Notes under the pieces: model-generated
Database searches by the model: none
Seen by the model: the letters and a program-made list of their open reading frames with translations, nothing else
Told to the model about the DNA's origin: nothing
In this document: in pieces, positions 10,061 through 19,504 of the stretch
How positions within the stretch are numbered: position 1 is the stretch's first letter
Layout of the letters: every line of letters starts with the position of its first letter
From: Nitzschia sp. DOCU1
Taxonomy: Eukaryota > Bacillariophyta > Bacillariophyceae > Bacillariales > Bacillariaceae
Length of the DNA stretch: 64,000 nt
Assembly (NCBI GenBank): GCA_951394045.1
Contig: OX595985.1
Location: 2,604,001 to 2,668,000 of the forward strand
Direction of reading: 5' to 3'
Translations under genes and position numbers: made by a program

Positions 10061-10981
10061 ATCTCAAATAAGATTAGAAGAAAAAAAATGTTGTGTAGAG
10101 AGAGATCGAACCAATCAATGCTCTCGGCGTTGAAAGTTTTGTTGGTATTTGTTTCCCGGTAGACCATCATCGCCGTTCCCAATGTTGGGATGAATCGAAT
10201 TTCGACTGAGGAAAAACCGGCACTCCTCCGGGCGACTTGGCGGCTCGTGACTCGTCAGCTCGTGAAGGCATTTGAAACGGAAGGTGGAAGAGAAAAGGAT
10301 AAGGAGGCGGAAGGCGGAAGAGGAAAGACAGCACGTTCATCAACCGTCGCGGATAAGAGTGTATGTGATGTGCGAGAGGACGCGACCGAAGGCACCAAGT
10401 AGTAAGGATTTTTTGAACTCATTAGTTAGTTCAAAACAATCTCGGTACTACTAGTAGTAGGAGCATCGATTGATTGATCTTCTATTAGTGTGTGAATAGC
10501 TACCGTAGACCACGTTCGATTGAGACAACGGATTTTATTTGGCAAGATGCATCCAAACAACTACGAGTGCGTCAGTCATCGATGGGCGGAATCTTTCCCC
10601 GCTATTCCATGTCTTTTTCTCAGTTTTATTGGCGAAGTGTACCAAAACTTCTAGCTAGAAAACCACGGTAACGAAGAACCACGAGTTGAATCCCTAATTA
10701 CCGGGACTGAGCTGAAGGATTGGTTACCCCTCGATCATTTTGAGCTGCATCCGAGTTAGGCGAGAGGACATCGACGGGTTATTTTCATTTTCCAATGAAG
10801 TATTCAATTGAACATGCCAGCTAGTATGATATTGATTCGTTACGCCCTATACGAGAAGAGTCGGAGGCTTCACCACACGAAATGGTGTCGAACTGTATCG
10901 ACAATCTGATTGGCAGCATGACTTGACCTTGCAACTATCTACTTGAATCAATTGCGCTAGACCGAAGAAATGGCAACTTAT
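10061..10981. other. 5' flank of C2 copy 2 with extra insert
   Basis: The distal part (about 10600-10910) is the copy of the 9200-9480 flank. The proximal part holds a purine-rich stretch (10260-10330, GGAAG/GAGGAGG-like) and a small ATG-started frame at 10190-10402 of 70 codons with charged composition and no known similarity. I do not call that frame a gene. Confidence 0.45.
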
Positions 10982-12022
10982 CTATTGATTTCGCAGTGCC
11001 TTATAAGTCATAGACGATATGACACAATCTTGGAGTGCCACTCCAGAGGAATCAAAGATCGTAATCCTCCCATCATCTTTGTCCCTTCGATGCAGGTCTG
11101 TTCTTTGCACGAGGTTACCCATAGAAACAATAGACTCTTCTTTTACCAACCCATTCAGGACCGCCGTTCGAAACTCCCCTCGTTCGAGAGACTGCGGGAC
11201 TGTATCAGCTACCAACAGGTCAGCCGTGGCCACTAACTCGGGATCGAGCTCAACCTTGCCAGGAGCATCAGCACCAATGCAAGTGATGTGCAGACCATTA
11301 TTTTTCTTGCGATGGGGTAGAGCGCTAAGGTCCTTTCCGAGTAGTGGGTCTCGTGAACCTGTAGTGGTGACTATCAAATCGCATTCCTGCAAGAGCTTGT
11401 CGATCTCGTCCACCACATGCATGTCCCAACCTTCTTCTGAAAGCTCGTCACAAAGTTCCCGCGCTTTACCAACTGTGCGACCCCAGACGAGCACCTTGCG
11501 GCAATCGGTCACATTGGGAAGCATTCGTAATTGATACCGGGCTTGGATACCAGTGCCGACCATCCCAATGCAGGCAATATTCTTGGGTGCTAACAGTTGG
11601 GCTGCCAGTGCTCCTGCTGCAGCCGTCCGAATTTCCGTCAAAATCCCGTCGTCCAGTAAAAGCGCCTCCAGCTTTCCCGTTTCCTGTGAGTATACTTGCA
11701 TGAGACCCGAGTTGGTCGGCATGGGGTATCCTCCACTCGCCACCTTGATTACGTAGTGATCTTGTCCTTTGAAATAGCCAGACTTGACACAAGTTTGAGC
11801 TGCATAGCCTTCCACCTCCACAAAGGGGAACGGTGGAAGACCCATAGTCTGAATCGGAGAGGCGAAGAAGTCGCCCTTTGTCAACGCCACAAAGCCATCC
11901 CGAATTCCCTGGATGAGATCTTTGGCAAACGTTGGTTGTGCAGTTACTTTCTCTATTTGATCGAGTGTGTACAATCGTGGGATGTCCTGCTTCTGCTTCT
12001 TCGATGGCGGCGGTGATGCCAT
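10982..12022 (-). CDS. Ornithine cyclodeaminase / mu-crystallin family protein
   Basis: A single exon of 346 residues from the ATG at 12022. The family pattern is complete. A conserved Lys sits in YVIKVASG, then LLLDDGILTEIRTAAAGALAAQLLAP leads into the Rossmann motif GMVGTGIQARYQ, followed by VWGRTVGKARELC, IVTTTGSRDPLL and the C-terminal IFDSSGVALQD, the D-S/T-G-x-A-x-x-D signature. Members use NAD(P) to deaminate ornithine to proline, reduce ketimines, or oxidise other small amino acids, so the substrate cannot be fixed here. The N-terminus (PPPSKKQKQD) is basic and lacks a clear targeting signal, which suggests a cytosolic enzyme. It is divergent from the beta-propeller gene. Confidence 0.9.
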   Translation of the reverse strand: MASPPPSKKQKQDIPRLYTLDQIEKVTAQPTFAKDLIQGIRDGFVALTKGDFFASPIQTMGLPPFPFVEVEGYAAQTCVKSGYFKGQDHYVIKVASGGYPMPTNSGLMQVYSQETGKLEALLLDDGILTEIRTAAAGALAAQLLAPKNIACIGMVGTGIQARYQLRMLPNVTDCRKVLVWGRTVGKARELCDELSEEGWDMHVVDEIDKLLQECDLIVTTTGSRDPLLGKDLSALPHRKKNNGLHITCIGADAPGKVELDPELVATADLLVADTVPQSLERGEFRTAVLNGLVKEESIVSMGNLVQRTDLHRRDKDDGRITIFDSSGVALQDCVISSMTYKALRNQ

Positions 12023-12369
12023 GTTGAGAGATTACTATCCTTAGGTTCGTCGTTTCCTTGCAATGATTCAGATTGGTGGACTACGTAGCATCATGGACAC
12101 TAAGGGCCATCGTGTCGCGTCGTTGTCGAGTTGTCAAGTTGTATCTTCGCATTCAGCATTGGGCAGTCGAAGATCCAACGTCCATCCTTTGTGCGTCAAT
12201 CAAATTAGTCGCCTCGCTTCGAGCGCGCCTCGCCGCCCGCCATCCATTTTTGTTCGTGTAATCGCGGAAGCTCAACGATGACCATTACGATGACGGTGGG
12301 GTGTCACTTCGAAAGTATCCTACCAGAGAAGATGGTAGAGACTGGTCGTTCCAAGACAGTTTGACAACA
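12023..12369. other. Divergent intergenic region
   Basis: About 350 bp between the divergent genes at 12022 and 12370. It has no obvious motif beyond a GC-rich patch at about 12220-12245. The frame of the 12370 gene is open upstream to about 12301 but lacks an ATG there. Confidence 0.45.
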
Positions 12370-14628
12370 ATGACGGAACCAAAGAGTGGGTTCAGTGCCT
12401 TGAATCCTCAATCTCCAGACCAAAGCGGCGCCGACGACAATGATTCTATCCAAGAACTCTGCCACGTCCTGTCGGACAAATTTCCACACGTGGATATGCT
12501 TCGGAAACGCGGATACTGTCATTTGCCGCAAGGAATGGACAAAGGTCACTGCCAGGATGCCATGAAAAGAATCTGGGATTTTTATCAAGATGTTAGCAAT
12601 GGAGTGGTCGACCCCAAAGATCCTGTCAGCTGGAACGAGAAACGTGTTTATCCGCCTGAAGGATACTTCTCTGGATTTGGAGCAGGATGGCTTTTGGGGG
12701 CCACACGAGAGATCTTGGCAGAAACTATTTATGAGCCTTTGTTTGGTACACCAAAATTACATGCGTCCAAAGAAGGATTTCGATTGATGATCAACGCTTC
12801 GGACTCGTCGACAGTGGTTCAAGTGCCATCGCGGTGTACAAACATGGAGATGAACGAGCCATTGCAAAAATACATTCGTGCATTGGTAGTGCTTTCTTCG
12901 GGATCGGCATCGACTGTCAAATGCAATTTATTGGTTCCGAATGCTTTGGATGGCTCGTCACCGTACGAGACATTGGAGTTGACAATCGGAGAGGTGCTAC
13001 TATTTCGCTCCGACGTTCAGGTCGAAGAAGAATATCCTGCCATGTCGCTCTCGGCAAAGACGTCCCTTTCCGAGATTCCAGCAGTTGCCTACTTTACAAT
13101 GCATCCAGCTCCCACTTTTGATTCCGCAAATGTTAAACGAAAATTTTGGAACCAAAAGATTGAAGCTTACAAACAACGCCAGACTGGTTCGTATTTTGTA
13201 AACAGCGACTTGGGAATGCCACCGCTGGAAACAACAGGCAGATGCTACTATCGAACCATGCCAGCCATTGTCTCGAGACGGCTAGCCGAGCTGTATGGGC
13301 TGCTTCCCTATGAATCCGACGATCCAGAGGACGATTTGAAACGAGGACGAATACGGGGTGTTTGCTTTGAGGAAGACGAGTACGAAGAGCTGCCGGATCC
13401 CATTCGACCACCATGTCGCGCTCAGCCATTACAGCTGACGTCGGCCAATCCACAATTATTGTCAGGCCAGGACAAGTATCTAGGAGGAATGGCATCTCCA
13501 TGCGGCAAATACGTGTATGGCGTCCCGGGAACGGCCCGCCGAGTCTTGAGAATTTGTACCGAAACGGGAACCATGGATTGCATCGGTCCAAGCTATGATG
13601 GAAAGTTCAAGTGGTTGCGAGGCGTGGAAATTCCTCCTGGTGCCATGGGTAATTCACCGGATTACCCTTCGGGATGCTGTATTGCATTACCTTGCAACCA
13701 CCTGTCATTGCTCAAAGTCAACCCATCCAACAACAAGGTCTACGTCTTTGGGAATGAAGTCTTGCAACAAGCATGTTTGGGGGTCGAGGGCTGGTACTAC
13801 CATGGGGGTAACCTAGCTTCCAACGGATGGATCTATTGCATTCCAGCCAACGCCAACTATGTCGTCAAGCTGAATCCGTTGACGGATGAAGTGCAAATGA
13901 TTGGGTCATGCTTCCAGGGTCGTCAAAAGTGGTATGGTGGTATCATTGGAAGCGATGGCTGCATCTATGGAGTTCCTCATAACGCCACAACGGTTCTCAA
14001 GATCAATCCTCGGACGGACGAGGTCACGACCTTGGATGGCACGAATGGGCCACTTCCAGAAGGAAACTGGAAGTGGCATGGCGGACTAAAGGCAGCGGAC
14101 AAAATTATTGGATTCCCAAACAACTCGGACTACATCCTTGTGATTGACTGCCAACAGTCGACGGTTTACATGGTAGGTGGTCCTCATATTCTGAAATCCG
14201 GCCGCCATCGAATTCCACAGGACGGTCGCTACAAGTATCTTGGCGGCGCCTTGACTCAAAATGGCCGATACGCCTACCTGTTTCCTTGCGACGCCGAGCG
14301 GGTCTTGCGCTTTGACTGTCTCACGGACGAAATTGTCCTTGTGGGACCTTGTTTATTGGATGGTGAGAACAAGGCACAGAATGGCTTTGTAGCTACTAGT
14401 GATGGGTGCCTGTATGGAATCCCCCAACGAGGCGTTGGCGTCTTGCGTATCATTCCTGCCTACCAAGAAGACGGAACTGGGGATCAAGTGGACATTATTC
14501 CTTGTGGAGAGAACATGATGGGCGTCAAGGACAAGTTTGAAGGCGGGGTCCTCGGCCACGATGGTTGCATCTATTGTATCCCACTCCGAGCAAGGGCTTG
14601 CGTCAAGATCATCCCCGAGACGCTCTAG
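12370..14628 (+). CDS. Beta-propeller repeat protein with N-terminal dioxygenase-like region
   Basis: 752 residues from the first ATG, at 12370. Residues about 365-752 hold seven to eight repeats of about 45-55 residues with the shared pattern K-W/Y-x-GG-x4-DG-x-I-Y-G/C-I-P-x-N-A-x-x-V-L-K-I-N-P-x-T-D-E-V. Clear examples are GGIIGSDGCIYGVPHNATTV and GGNLASNGWIYCIPANANYV. This repeat style predicts a closed beta-propeller and resembles repeat proteins that are common in diatoms. Residues about 30-250 (FPHVDMLRKRGYCHLPQGMD, then YFSGFGAGWLLGATREIL) look like the start of a phytanoyl-CoA-dioxygenase-like fold. I could not find a convincing HxD...H metal triad, so that half may be inactive or a different fold. 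There is no signal peptide. Confidence 0.75.
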   Translation: MTEPKSGFSALNPQSPDQSGADDNDSIQELCHVLSDKFPHVDMLRKRGYCHLPQGMDKGHCQDAMKRIWDFYQDVSNGVVDPKDPVSWNEKRVYPPEGYFSGFGAGWLLGATREILAETIYEPLFGTPKLHASKEGFRLMINASDSSTVVQVPSRCTNMEMNEPLQKYIRALVVLSSGSASTVKCNLLVPNALDGSSPYETLELTIGEVLLFRSDVQVEEEYPAMSLSAKTSLSEIPAVAYFTMHPAPTFDSANVKRKFWNQKIEAYKQRQTGSYFVNSDLGMPPLETTGRCYYRTMPAIVSRRLAELYGLLPYESDDPEDDLKRGRIRGVCFEEDEYEELPDPIRPPCRAQPLQLTSANPQLLSGQDKYLGGMASPCGKYVYGVPGTARRVLRICTETGTMDCIGPSYDGKFKWLRGVEIPPGAMGNSPDYPSGCCIALPCNHLSLLKVNPSNNKVYVFGNEVLQQACLGVEGWYYHGGNLASNGWIYCIPANANYVVKLNPLTDEVQMIGSCFQGRQKWYGGIIGSDGCIYGVPHNATTVLKINPRTDEVTTLDGTNGPLPEGNWKWHGGLKAADKIIGFPNNSDYILVIDCQQSTVYMVGGPHILKSGRHRIPQDGRYKYLGGALTQNGRYAYLFPCDAERVLRFDCLTDEIVLVGPCLLDGENKAQNGFVATSDGCLYGIPQRGVGVLRIIPAYQEDGTGDQVDIIPCGENMMGVKDKFEGGVLGHDGCIYCIPLRARACVKIIPETL

Positions 14629-14668
14629 CTACTATGTAAACGTTCTAGTCGAATTCTATTAGTCTTGC

Positions 14669-16306
14669 CTATCGTTTACTACTTGGTCCTTGGAGTTGCC
14701 ACATTTGACAAGTCATTTTATGACGTTGCTTGTCTCGTTTTTGACAGGCTTCACTGCAATAGTACGCGGCCTCGGACGATCCTTGACAATCCGCACACGC
14801 CACTGGCAATTCCCTCAAGAGCTGACATTGATCACAACGTTGCCGGGGATGAACCTTGCCCCATTCCCACAACCAAAGATCGTCATGTTTCGCACTATAA
14901 TTCCAAACGCCTTGGGTTCGTAAACAAATGTGCCATCCTTTGTGGCCTTTTTGAACGTCATTGTAATCGACGGCTCCACCCCATTCCAATGCGCTCATTA
15001 ACCCCTTTCCCAGGCCAGTGGGATCATCGTCAATATATCGTTTTTGAGTCGGCGTCAAAGTAGTATCCTTGGTTCTAAGCCATTCTCGGACTGCGGAAGC
15101 AGGTAATGGTTGCAAAATGGATTGACCTTGGGCATTGGTCGTTTTGAGTGGTCCCAGTTTTTGCAAACACGTTTCGACTCGTTTCATCCAAAATCCACCA
15201 AAATGAGCCGCTTGTTTGGCATTGACAAACATGGGGATGGTTCGTTCACAAATGGGACATGTTGATTTATTGCTTGCCAACTTTGGTTGTTTGGGCGATT
15301 GTTGTTGGTAGTGTTTGAGACATCGTGCGTGCAGGATATGATAACAACTGGGGCTCAAATCCGCCACAGCCACGGCCGCCTCTCCCGTGGTGGGATGAAA
15401 CAAGGGATCCTCACAAAGTGGACATTCATTGTAGAACGAACGATCCGTCAAGGGCGTAATGGATTTTCGTTGCTGTTTGATACGCGACAGATTCGGTTGA
15501 ATCACCAGTTTGGGTTTGGGTGTACTTGTTGTTGTGGGTGATGGTTGTGACACGCTGGCTGTCAGTTTTAATAATTCGGCCGATGAAATGACCGATGGTC
15601 GACCTCCACTATACGGCGAGGCATCCACACCACTAGGTGCTGGCGGCGATCCATACTTGGCAATGGCATGGCCATACTTTCGTCCCACAGCGTTTGGAAC
15701 AGCATCATTGGCAGCTCGATAGGAAATGGAATTCCGGCTCGTCGATTTATTATCAGCAGCTTGTTGTTGTACTGATGACAATAACATGACACCTGCCAAA
15801 ACACAGGCAAATCCCAACCACCACGTCGATACAAATCGTTCCTTCCACACCAGATAGCCCCAGAGTGCCGACGTGGCAAAATTACACGCCGTCGTAATGC
15901 TGGTTCCCACCACACTCCCCGATTGTTGCATCCCCTTGACAAAGGCGGCAATCATGTAGGCATTGAGAATTAACATGCCTATTAAACACACGATTCGTGG
16001 TCCCAATAGTAGGAATTGACACCAATCCACTTCGAAAATATGTAGCTCCAGTGCGGCCGCTTGAATCCAATGCACACGTACGTGTTGTGCGTAGGGCATG
16101 AGATTGATTCGATATCGTACCATTAAATCTCCTAAAACTTGATAGACAAAGGCAAGCAAAACTTCATCCAAATCTCGCGTCAAACGTTCTTCACAATCAT
16201 CATAAAGCCGATTTAGAGGCGTGTCATTGGAAACAGCAATCTTGGCGAGACAGGAGGCTGTTGCTCCTAGAATTCCACCCCAGACGGCCCAGCGATGTTG
16301 CCACAT
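14669..16306 (-). CDS. TMEM42/EamA-like membrane protein fused to RING and MYND zinc fingers
   Basis: One uninterrupted frame of 545 residues. The first ~185 residues begin WQHRWAVWGGILGATASCLAKIA, like TMEM42 (a small drug/metabolite-transporter relative), and contain about four hydrophobic helices, ending TWWLGFACVLAGVMLLSS. A polar linker follows. At about 290-355 a RING-type finger is seen: CPLC, then CYHILHARC, then CPIC. At about 483-530 a MYND finger is seen: CDQCQLL...CADC...AAYYCSEACQKRD...HKMTC. RING fingers usually recruit E2 enzymes and MYND fingers bind proline-rich peptides, so a membrane-anchored E3 ligase is the simplest idea. The ATG at 16306 begins directly with the TMEM42-like motif. 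It is convergent with the 12370 gene, 40 bp away. Confidence 0.8.
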   Translation of the reverse strand: MWQHRWAVWGGILGATASCLAKIAVSNDTPLNRLYDDCEERLTRDLDEVLLAFVYQVLGDLMVRYRINLMPYAQHVRVHWIQAAALELHIFEVDWCQFLLLGPRIVCLIGMLILNAYMIAAFVKGMQQSGSVVGTSITTACNFATSALWGYLVWKERFVSTWWLGFACVLAGVMLLSSVQQQAADNKSTSRNSISYRAANDAVPNAVGRKYGHAIAKYGSPPAPSGVDASPYSGGRPSVISSAELLKLTASVSQPSPTTTSTPKPKLVIQPNLSRIKQQRKSITPLTDRSFYNECPLCEDPLFHPTTGEAAVAVADLSPSCYHILHARCLKHYQQQSPKQPKLASNKSTCPICERTIPMFVNAKQAAHFGGFWMKRVETCLQKLGPLKTTNAQGQSILQPLPASAVREWLRTKDTTLTPTQKRYIDDDPTGLGKGLMSALEWGGAVDYNDVQKGHKGWHICLRTQGVWNYSAKHDDLWLWEWGKVHPRQRCDQCQLLRELPVACADCQGSSEAAYYCSEACQKRDKQRHKMTCQMWQLQGPSSKR

Positions 16307-16429
16307 TATATTTGGAGATCCTCTTGGCTAGGCTAGCTTGGGTCAATGCGATTGAAAGAGAGAGAGAGAAGACTATGGTCTGAAACTTGGAAAAGCAGCA
16401 ACGATGGTCGAGACGAGAGGTGCATGGCG

Positions 16430-16820
16430 GCGCGGACGAATCCAGACCGACGCGATCTTGGATCCGGATCGAATGAGTCAGTCGTTCAACAACGCGCGCG
16501 CGCATCACTCGCGATCTTCGTAAAGGTCGGTCGAATGAATCGAATCAATGGAGTTCCACTCGGACCGACCCATCCGACCACCCAAAAGATCGAACGACTA
16601 GGAGATAGAGGGGACACGTTCCCTCCGACATACCTGGTACACACTTTGACGGCGACACAGGTTGGCAGCTCTCGAGGAGTGGTGCTCTTGCAATCTTTGC
16701 TTTGGGTGACGATTGGATTTGCCAGTATAGACAAGTGACGTTAGAGTAGGATCTTTGTGTTCTTCTTGTCGATCCGAGCAGTCACGGGCGGGCGATTTCA
16801 TCGGTGGAGCGATTTCATCC
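16430..16820 (+). repeat. Dispersed direct repeat, copy A (promoter of 16946 gene)
   Basis: About 390 bp are similar to 25095-25445, in the same orientation and also just upstream of a plus-strand gene. The last 90 bp (16717-16806) match 25354-25443 with only three mismatches. That core contains TGACGT at 16736-16741, a bZIP-type element known in diatom CO2/cAMP-responsive promoters. The distal part is more diverged, with indels. A short GC alternation (CGCGCGCGC) lies near 16492-16502. Confidence 0.8.
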
Positions 16821-16945
16821 TTCCTTCATCGTCACAGCCAGTCGCTCCCCTCCCTGGTTCACGTATCTACCCAGACTATGCGACTTTTCTTTGCATCGTC
16901 GACCTTACCTGCGCGTTTGACTGCGAACGAAGCCACTCGCCCAGA

Positions 16946-17389
16946 ATGGATCATCGAGAGCAGACATTTCATTCCTTTTGCGGATTTTACGACTTCAATG
17001 ATCCTACCCACGGCGTTAAGGTGTACGTGTATGGTGGCCCCACGTGTGTGGCGCCTATGAACGACATGAACAAGAATCGAATAGTCTCTGAGATGCTTGA
17101 GGGTGATCTTGCTTCCTCTCTGTCTTTGGGGCATGTGGCTGATATTTCCTGTGCTTTGGCGCATTTGTATGAGCACGATGACCTTCAGACCACCATTTTT
17201 ACTATTACAGATGGCCCCATCAACCAAATGGACAGCGACGACAACCGGTGGTGCCATGAACGAATGCAACAAGTACGGCAGTGGATGACTGGCTGGCCGG
17301 TTGTTGCTTCTGAGCTACACGGCGGACAAGAAGAGCCCCCCCCCCCCCCGGAATTGGAGAACTCCCGCCTCGTTTTTTTGACGAACTGA
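16946..17389 (+). CDS. Small orphan protein of 147 residues
   Basis: The first in-frame ATG is at 16946; the frame is open further upstream without an ATG. The product is acidic, starts MDHREQTFHSFCGFYDFND and has a likely folded core (GVKVYVYGGP, LGHVADISCALAHLYEHDD, TTIFTITDGP). I do not recognise a family. The tail holds five prolines encoded by a run of 14 C at 17336-17349, which makes the final frame sensitive to length errors. The promoter is shared with kinase K2 at 25509, so the two genes may be co-regulated, or this gene may have been seeded by a copied promoter. It could also be a non-conserved young gene. Confidence 0.4.
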   Translation: MDHREQTFHSFCGFYDFNDPTHGVKVYVYGGPTCVAPMNDMNKNRIVSEMLEGDLASSLSLGHVADISCALAHLYEHDDLQTTIFTITDGPINQMDSDDNRWCHERMQQVRQWMTGWPVVASELHGGQEEPPPPPELENSRLVFLTN

Positions 17390-17937
17390 GGATCCGCGAG
17401 TCTACCAACGCAGGCTGAGAAGTCTTCTACAGTCGAGTACCGGTTTGTACCGTGGAGTTTCTTGAAGTGGCGCCACTCAAACTTTGCTACTGTAGCATTA
17501 TTGGTAAAATGAGACCGGGATCGTATTTTCTGGTAGCCCGGCCACGCAGTCTACGTCATCATACCCCATCCAAAATTGGAGTATTTGACCCATAGGATAA
17601 GGCGAGCGGGAGTATGAAAATGCAACGAGGGTCTCATTTGCAGTCGTATAAATATTGATGGAAATGAGACCCTACCACGAGAAAAAAGCGCTACACTCCT
17701 AAAAATGAGACCCAGTAGCTAAAAGAAGAGTTGTGACTATGCGTTAGCTCGGCATCCTTCGTTCTCAACCCCGAACCTTAGCAAAAGTAAAATACTACCA
17801 TATTTAGCGTCGTCATTCATTGAATTCATGGACGACCATTTTATAGTATCATAGCTGCCTATTAGACTACTAAGCCGGATCTAACGATGGCTATGGAGTT
17901 GCTCTACTACTAGAGCACAGAAAGGAAGAAGAAGCAA
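17390..17937. other. Intergenic region with AAATGAGACC repeats
   Basis: About 550 bp without a gene. The decamer-like motif AAATGAGACC occurs three times on the plus strand (near 17507, 17662 and 17703) and once inverted (17629). TATAAATATT lies between the inverted pair. No coding frame is supported. Confidence 0.6.
17629..17672. repeat. 11-bp perfect inverted repeat
   Basis: GGGTCTCATTT at 17629-17639 pairs exactly with AAATGAGACCC at 17662-17672 across a 22-bp AT-rich spacer. A third copy, AAATGAGACCC, follows at 17703-17713. It could be a hairpin, a protein-binding palindrome, or part of a small mobile element end. Confidence 0.6.
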
Positions 17938-19027
17938 TCATGATATATTCCCTGACCATTTCTCTAGTTCTACATTGCGCGGGCGTCTAGCGTCAAATTC
18001 TTTCAGTAGGCGTACGACTTGCTGGGTAGTCATTTGTGCCATGAGTAGCCGTGCCTCCAATCCATAGTGAGCTGGAACATCCCCTGCGATTCGTTGGGGA
18101 CTCAAGGACCGTGGTAATATAGCTGCTCCCCAGTCCACAAGTGTAACAGCAGCTTCACTGGCATTTTGGGATACTTGTTGTTGTTGCTGGTGCAATTGAT
18201 GATTGATCCATTCTCTGGAATGTCGGTTCAATTTCAAAATGGCATCATTTCCTTTGTTTTCGGCAAGGCCTGTCGTTCGCCACAATACACCATACGGACG
18301 ACCATGTGGCTCGTGCGTTTGCCTTAGAATAGAGGCCATTCGACCGGCACCAGACAATCCAAAACGATCCAGCCTTTCTTCAATGGGGATGTTTTGTTGC
18401 CTTCGTAGGAATCGCCGCGTCGAATTCCGTTCATTTTCGGTAGACGATTGACCCTGGTGCAATAGTGGATCTCCTTGTAGTTCTTGTACCAGGGCCGTAG
18501 TGTTGTTTTCTGTTCCCGACACGTCACAATCGTTCGTTCGTTCGTATCGCTTCCCACACACCAGCTCCCACTATAATCAAGGAATACCGCTGCAAGTCCC
18601 AGGCCGACTCCTGTGAAATTCGCCACACATCCTTGTAACAGTTTGCTCGCACATAATCAAAGGATCTGCTGCTATTGCTACGTGTCGCCACTTTTCGACA
18701 TAAGCTTTCGTTCGTCCACATGCCATCTTCCATTTCAGCTGTCAAATACTCTTGCCTTGCAGTGAGCCTTTGCTGAACACAGGAGTTTTCTTGAATGGTT
18801 CCTGCCGCATCACAACCCGTGTGGCCCCCACCGATCACAATCAGGTCATAGTCCACATGATCGTCTGTCGTATAAACTTGTAGAGCAGCAGATGACACTT
18901 GAGCTATTCTTGATAGTCTGGATAGGGGAGCCTGAAACGCCTGGGACGATCTTGTTAGTAGCCACAACATTGTCATCACCAGAGCACCTTGTTGCCAGGC
19001 TCTTCCACAGAAAATCCGATGCAACAT
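17938..19027 (-). pseudogene. Chimeric, frameshifted gene: MnmG-like N-terminus joined to SGNH-hydrolase-like C-terminus
   Basis: From the ATG at 19027 the first frame encodes a hydrophobic presequence ending SQAFQAP, an ASAFAP-like plastid-targeting site. Next comes DYDLIVIGGGHTGCDAAG, the start of the FAD-binding fold of MnmG/GidA. That similarity then stops. Downstream, DYVRANCYKDVWRISQESAW and LIIVGAGVWEA resemble an SGNH/GDSL-like esterase. The frame closes at 18524. The remainder continues in another frame (from about 18561 to 17938), including VLWRTTGLAENKGND and GDVPAHYGLEARLL, with the Asp-x-x-His pair of the SGNH active site. The break lies at a tetranucleotide run (CGTT x3 plus CGT, 18531-18545). 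One 4-bp unit fewer would join the frames. The GDS block expected at the esterase start is replaced by the MnmG piece, so function is unlikely. Confidence 0.65.
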
Positions 19028-19504
19028 GTCCCGCCGCGCTCCGATGCTGCCGACTGACGCGTCGTTGCGCGAGATGTGGTGTCGATGCGTAGTATGTTGG
19101 GCAGGTTACGTAGACTTTGTACTAAGGTCTACAGGGTCTCATGTACGGTGATATTTTTTTGAGGTACGGTCGCAATAACAAGTGTGTGGTCTGCAACGGC
19201 ATTGCTCGACAAGATTTCCGGGGACAAAGGCATACGACACTGGGTGGTGAGCTTTCGGTCGACCAGTCCGTCCAGCATTGCTTCCTTCTACGCCGTTTGG
19301 TTGGGCAGTGTGAGTTTTTCACATGGAGGAAAGAATATACTCAATTATTCCTGTATTGCTTTGCCATTCGCAGAACTTCGGCAGTCATGCAAAACTAAGA
19401 GGAGACCTAATTGCTACTGTAGTTAGATTGTGATAGAAGGCTACCAAATGATAATGATATACAGAATGATCTAATATGTAATAATATAGGGACAGCACCC
19501 TCCT
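19028..19504. other. Intergenic region
   Basis: About 480 bp between two minus-strand genes. Small frames are present on both strands, with no supported product. Confidence 0.4.

Larger units (their letters stand above)
8559..10930. repeat. Tandem duplication of C2 gene plus upstream flank
   Basis: Unit 1 covers about 8540-9490 and unit 2 about 9535-10930. Each contains a minus-strand C2 gene, its intron and several hundred bases of 5' flank. Unit 2 is longer because of extra sequence at about 10160-10570 between the gene and the shared upstream part. Exons are far more alike than introns and flanks. Confidence 0.7.

Noticed and set aside
10190..10402. 70-codon ATG-started frame between C2 copy 2 and the cyclodeaminase gene
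   Set aside because: Charged low-complexity composition from a purine-rich DNA stretch; no homologue recognised.
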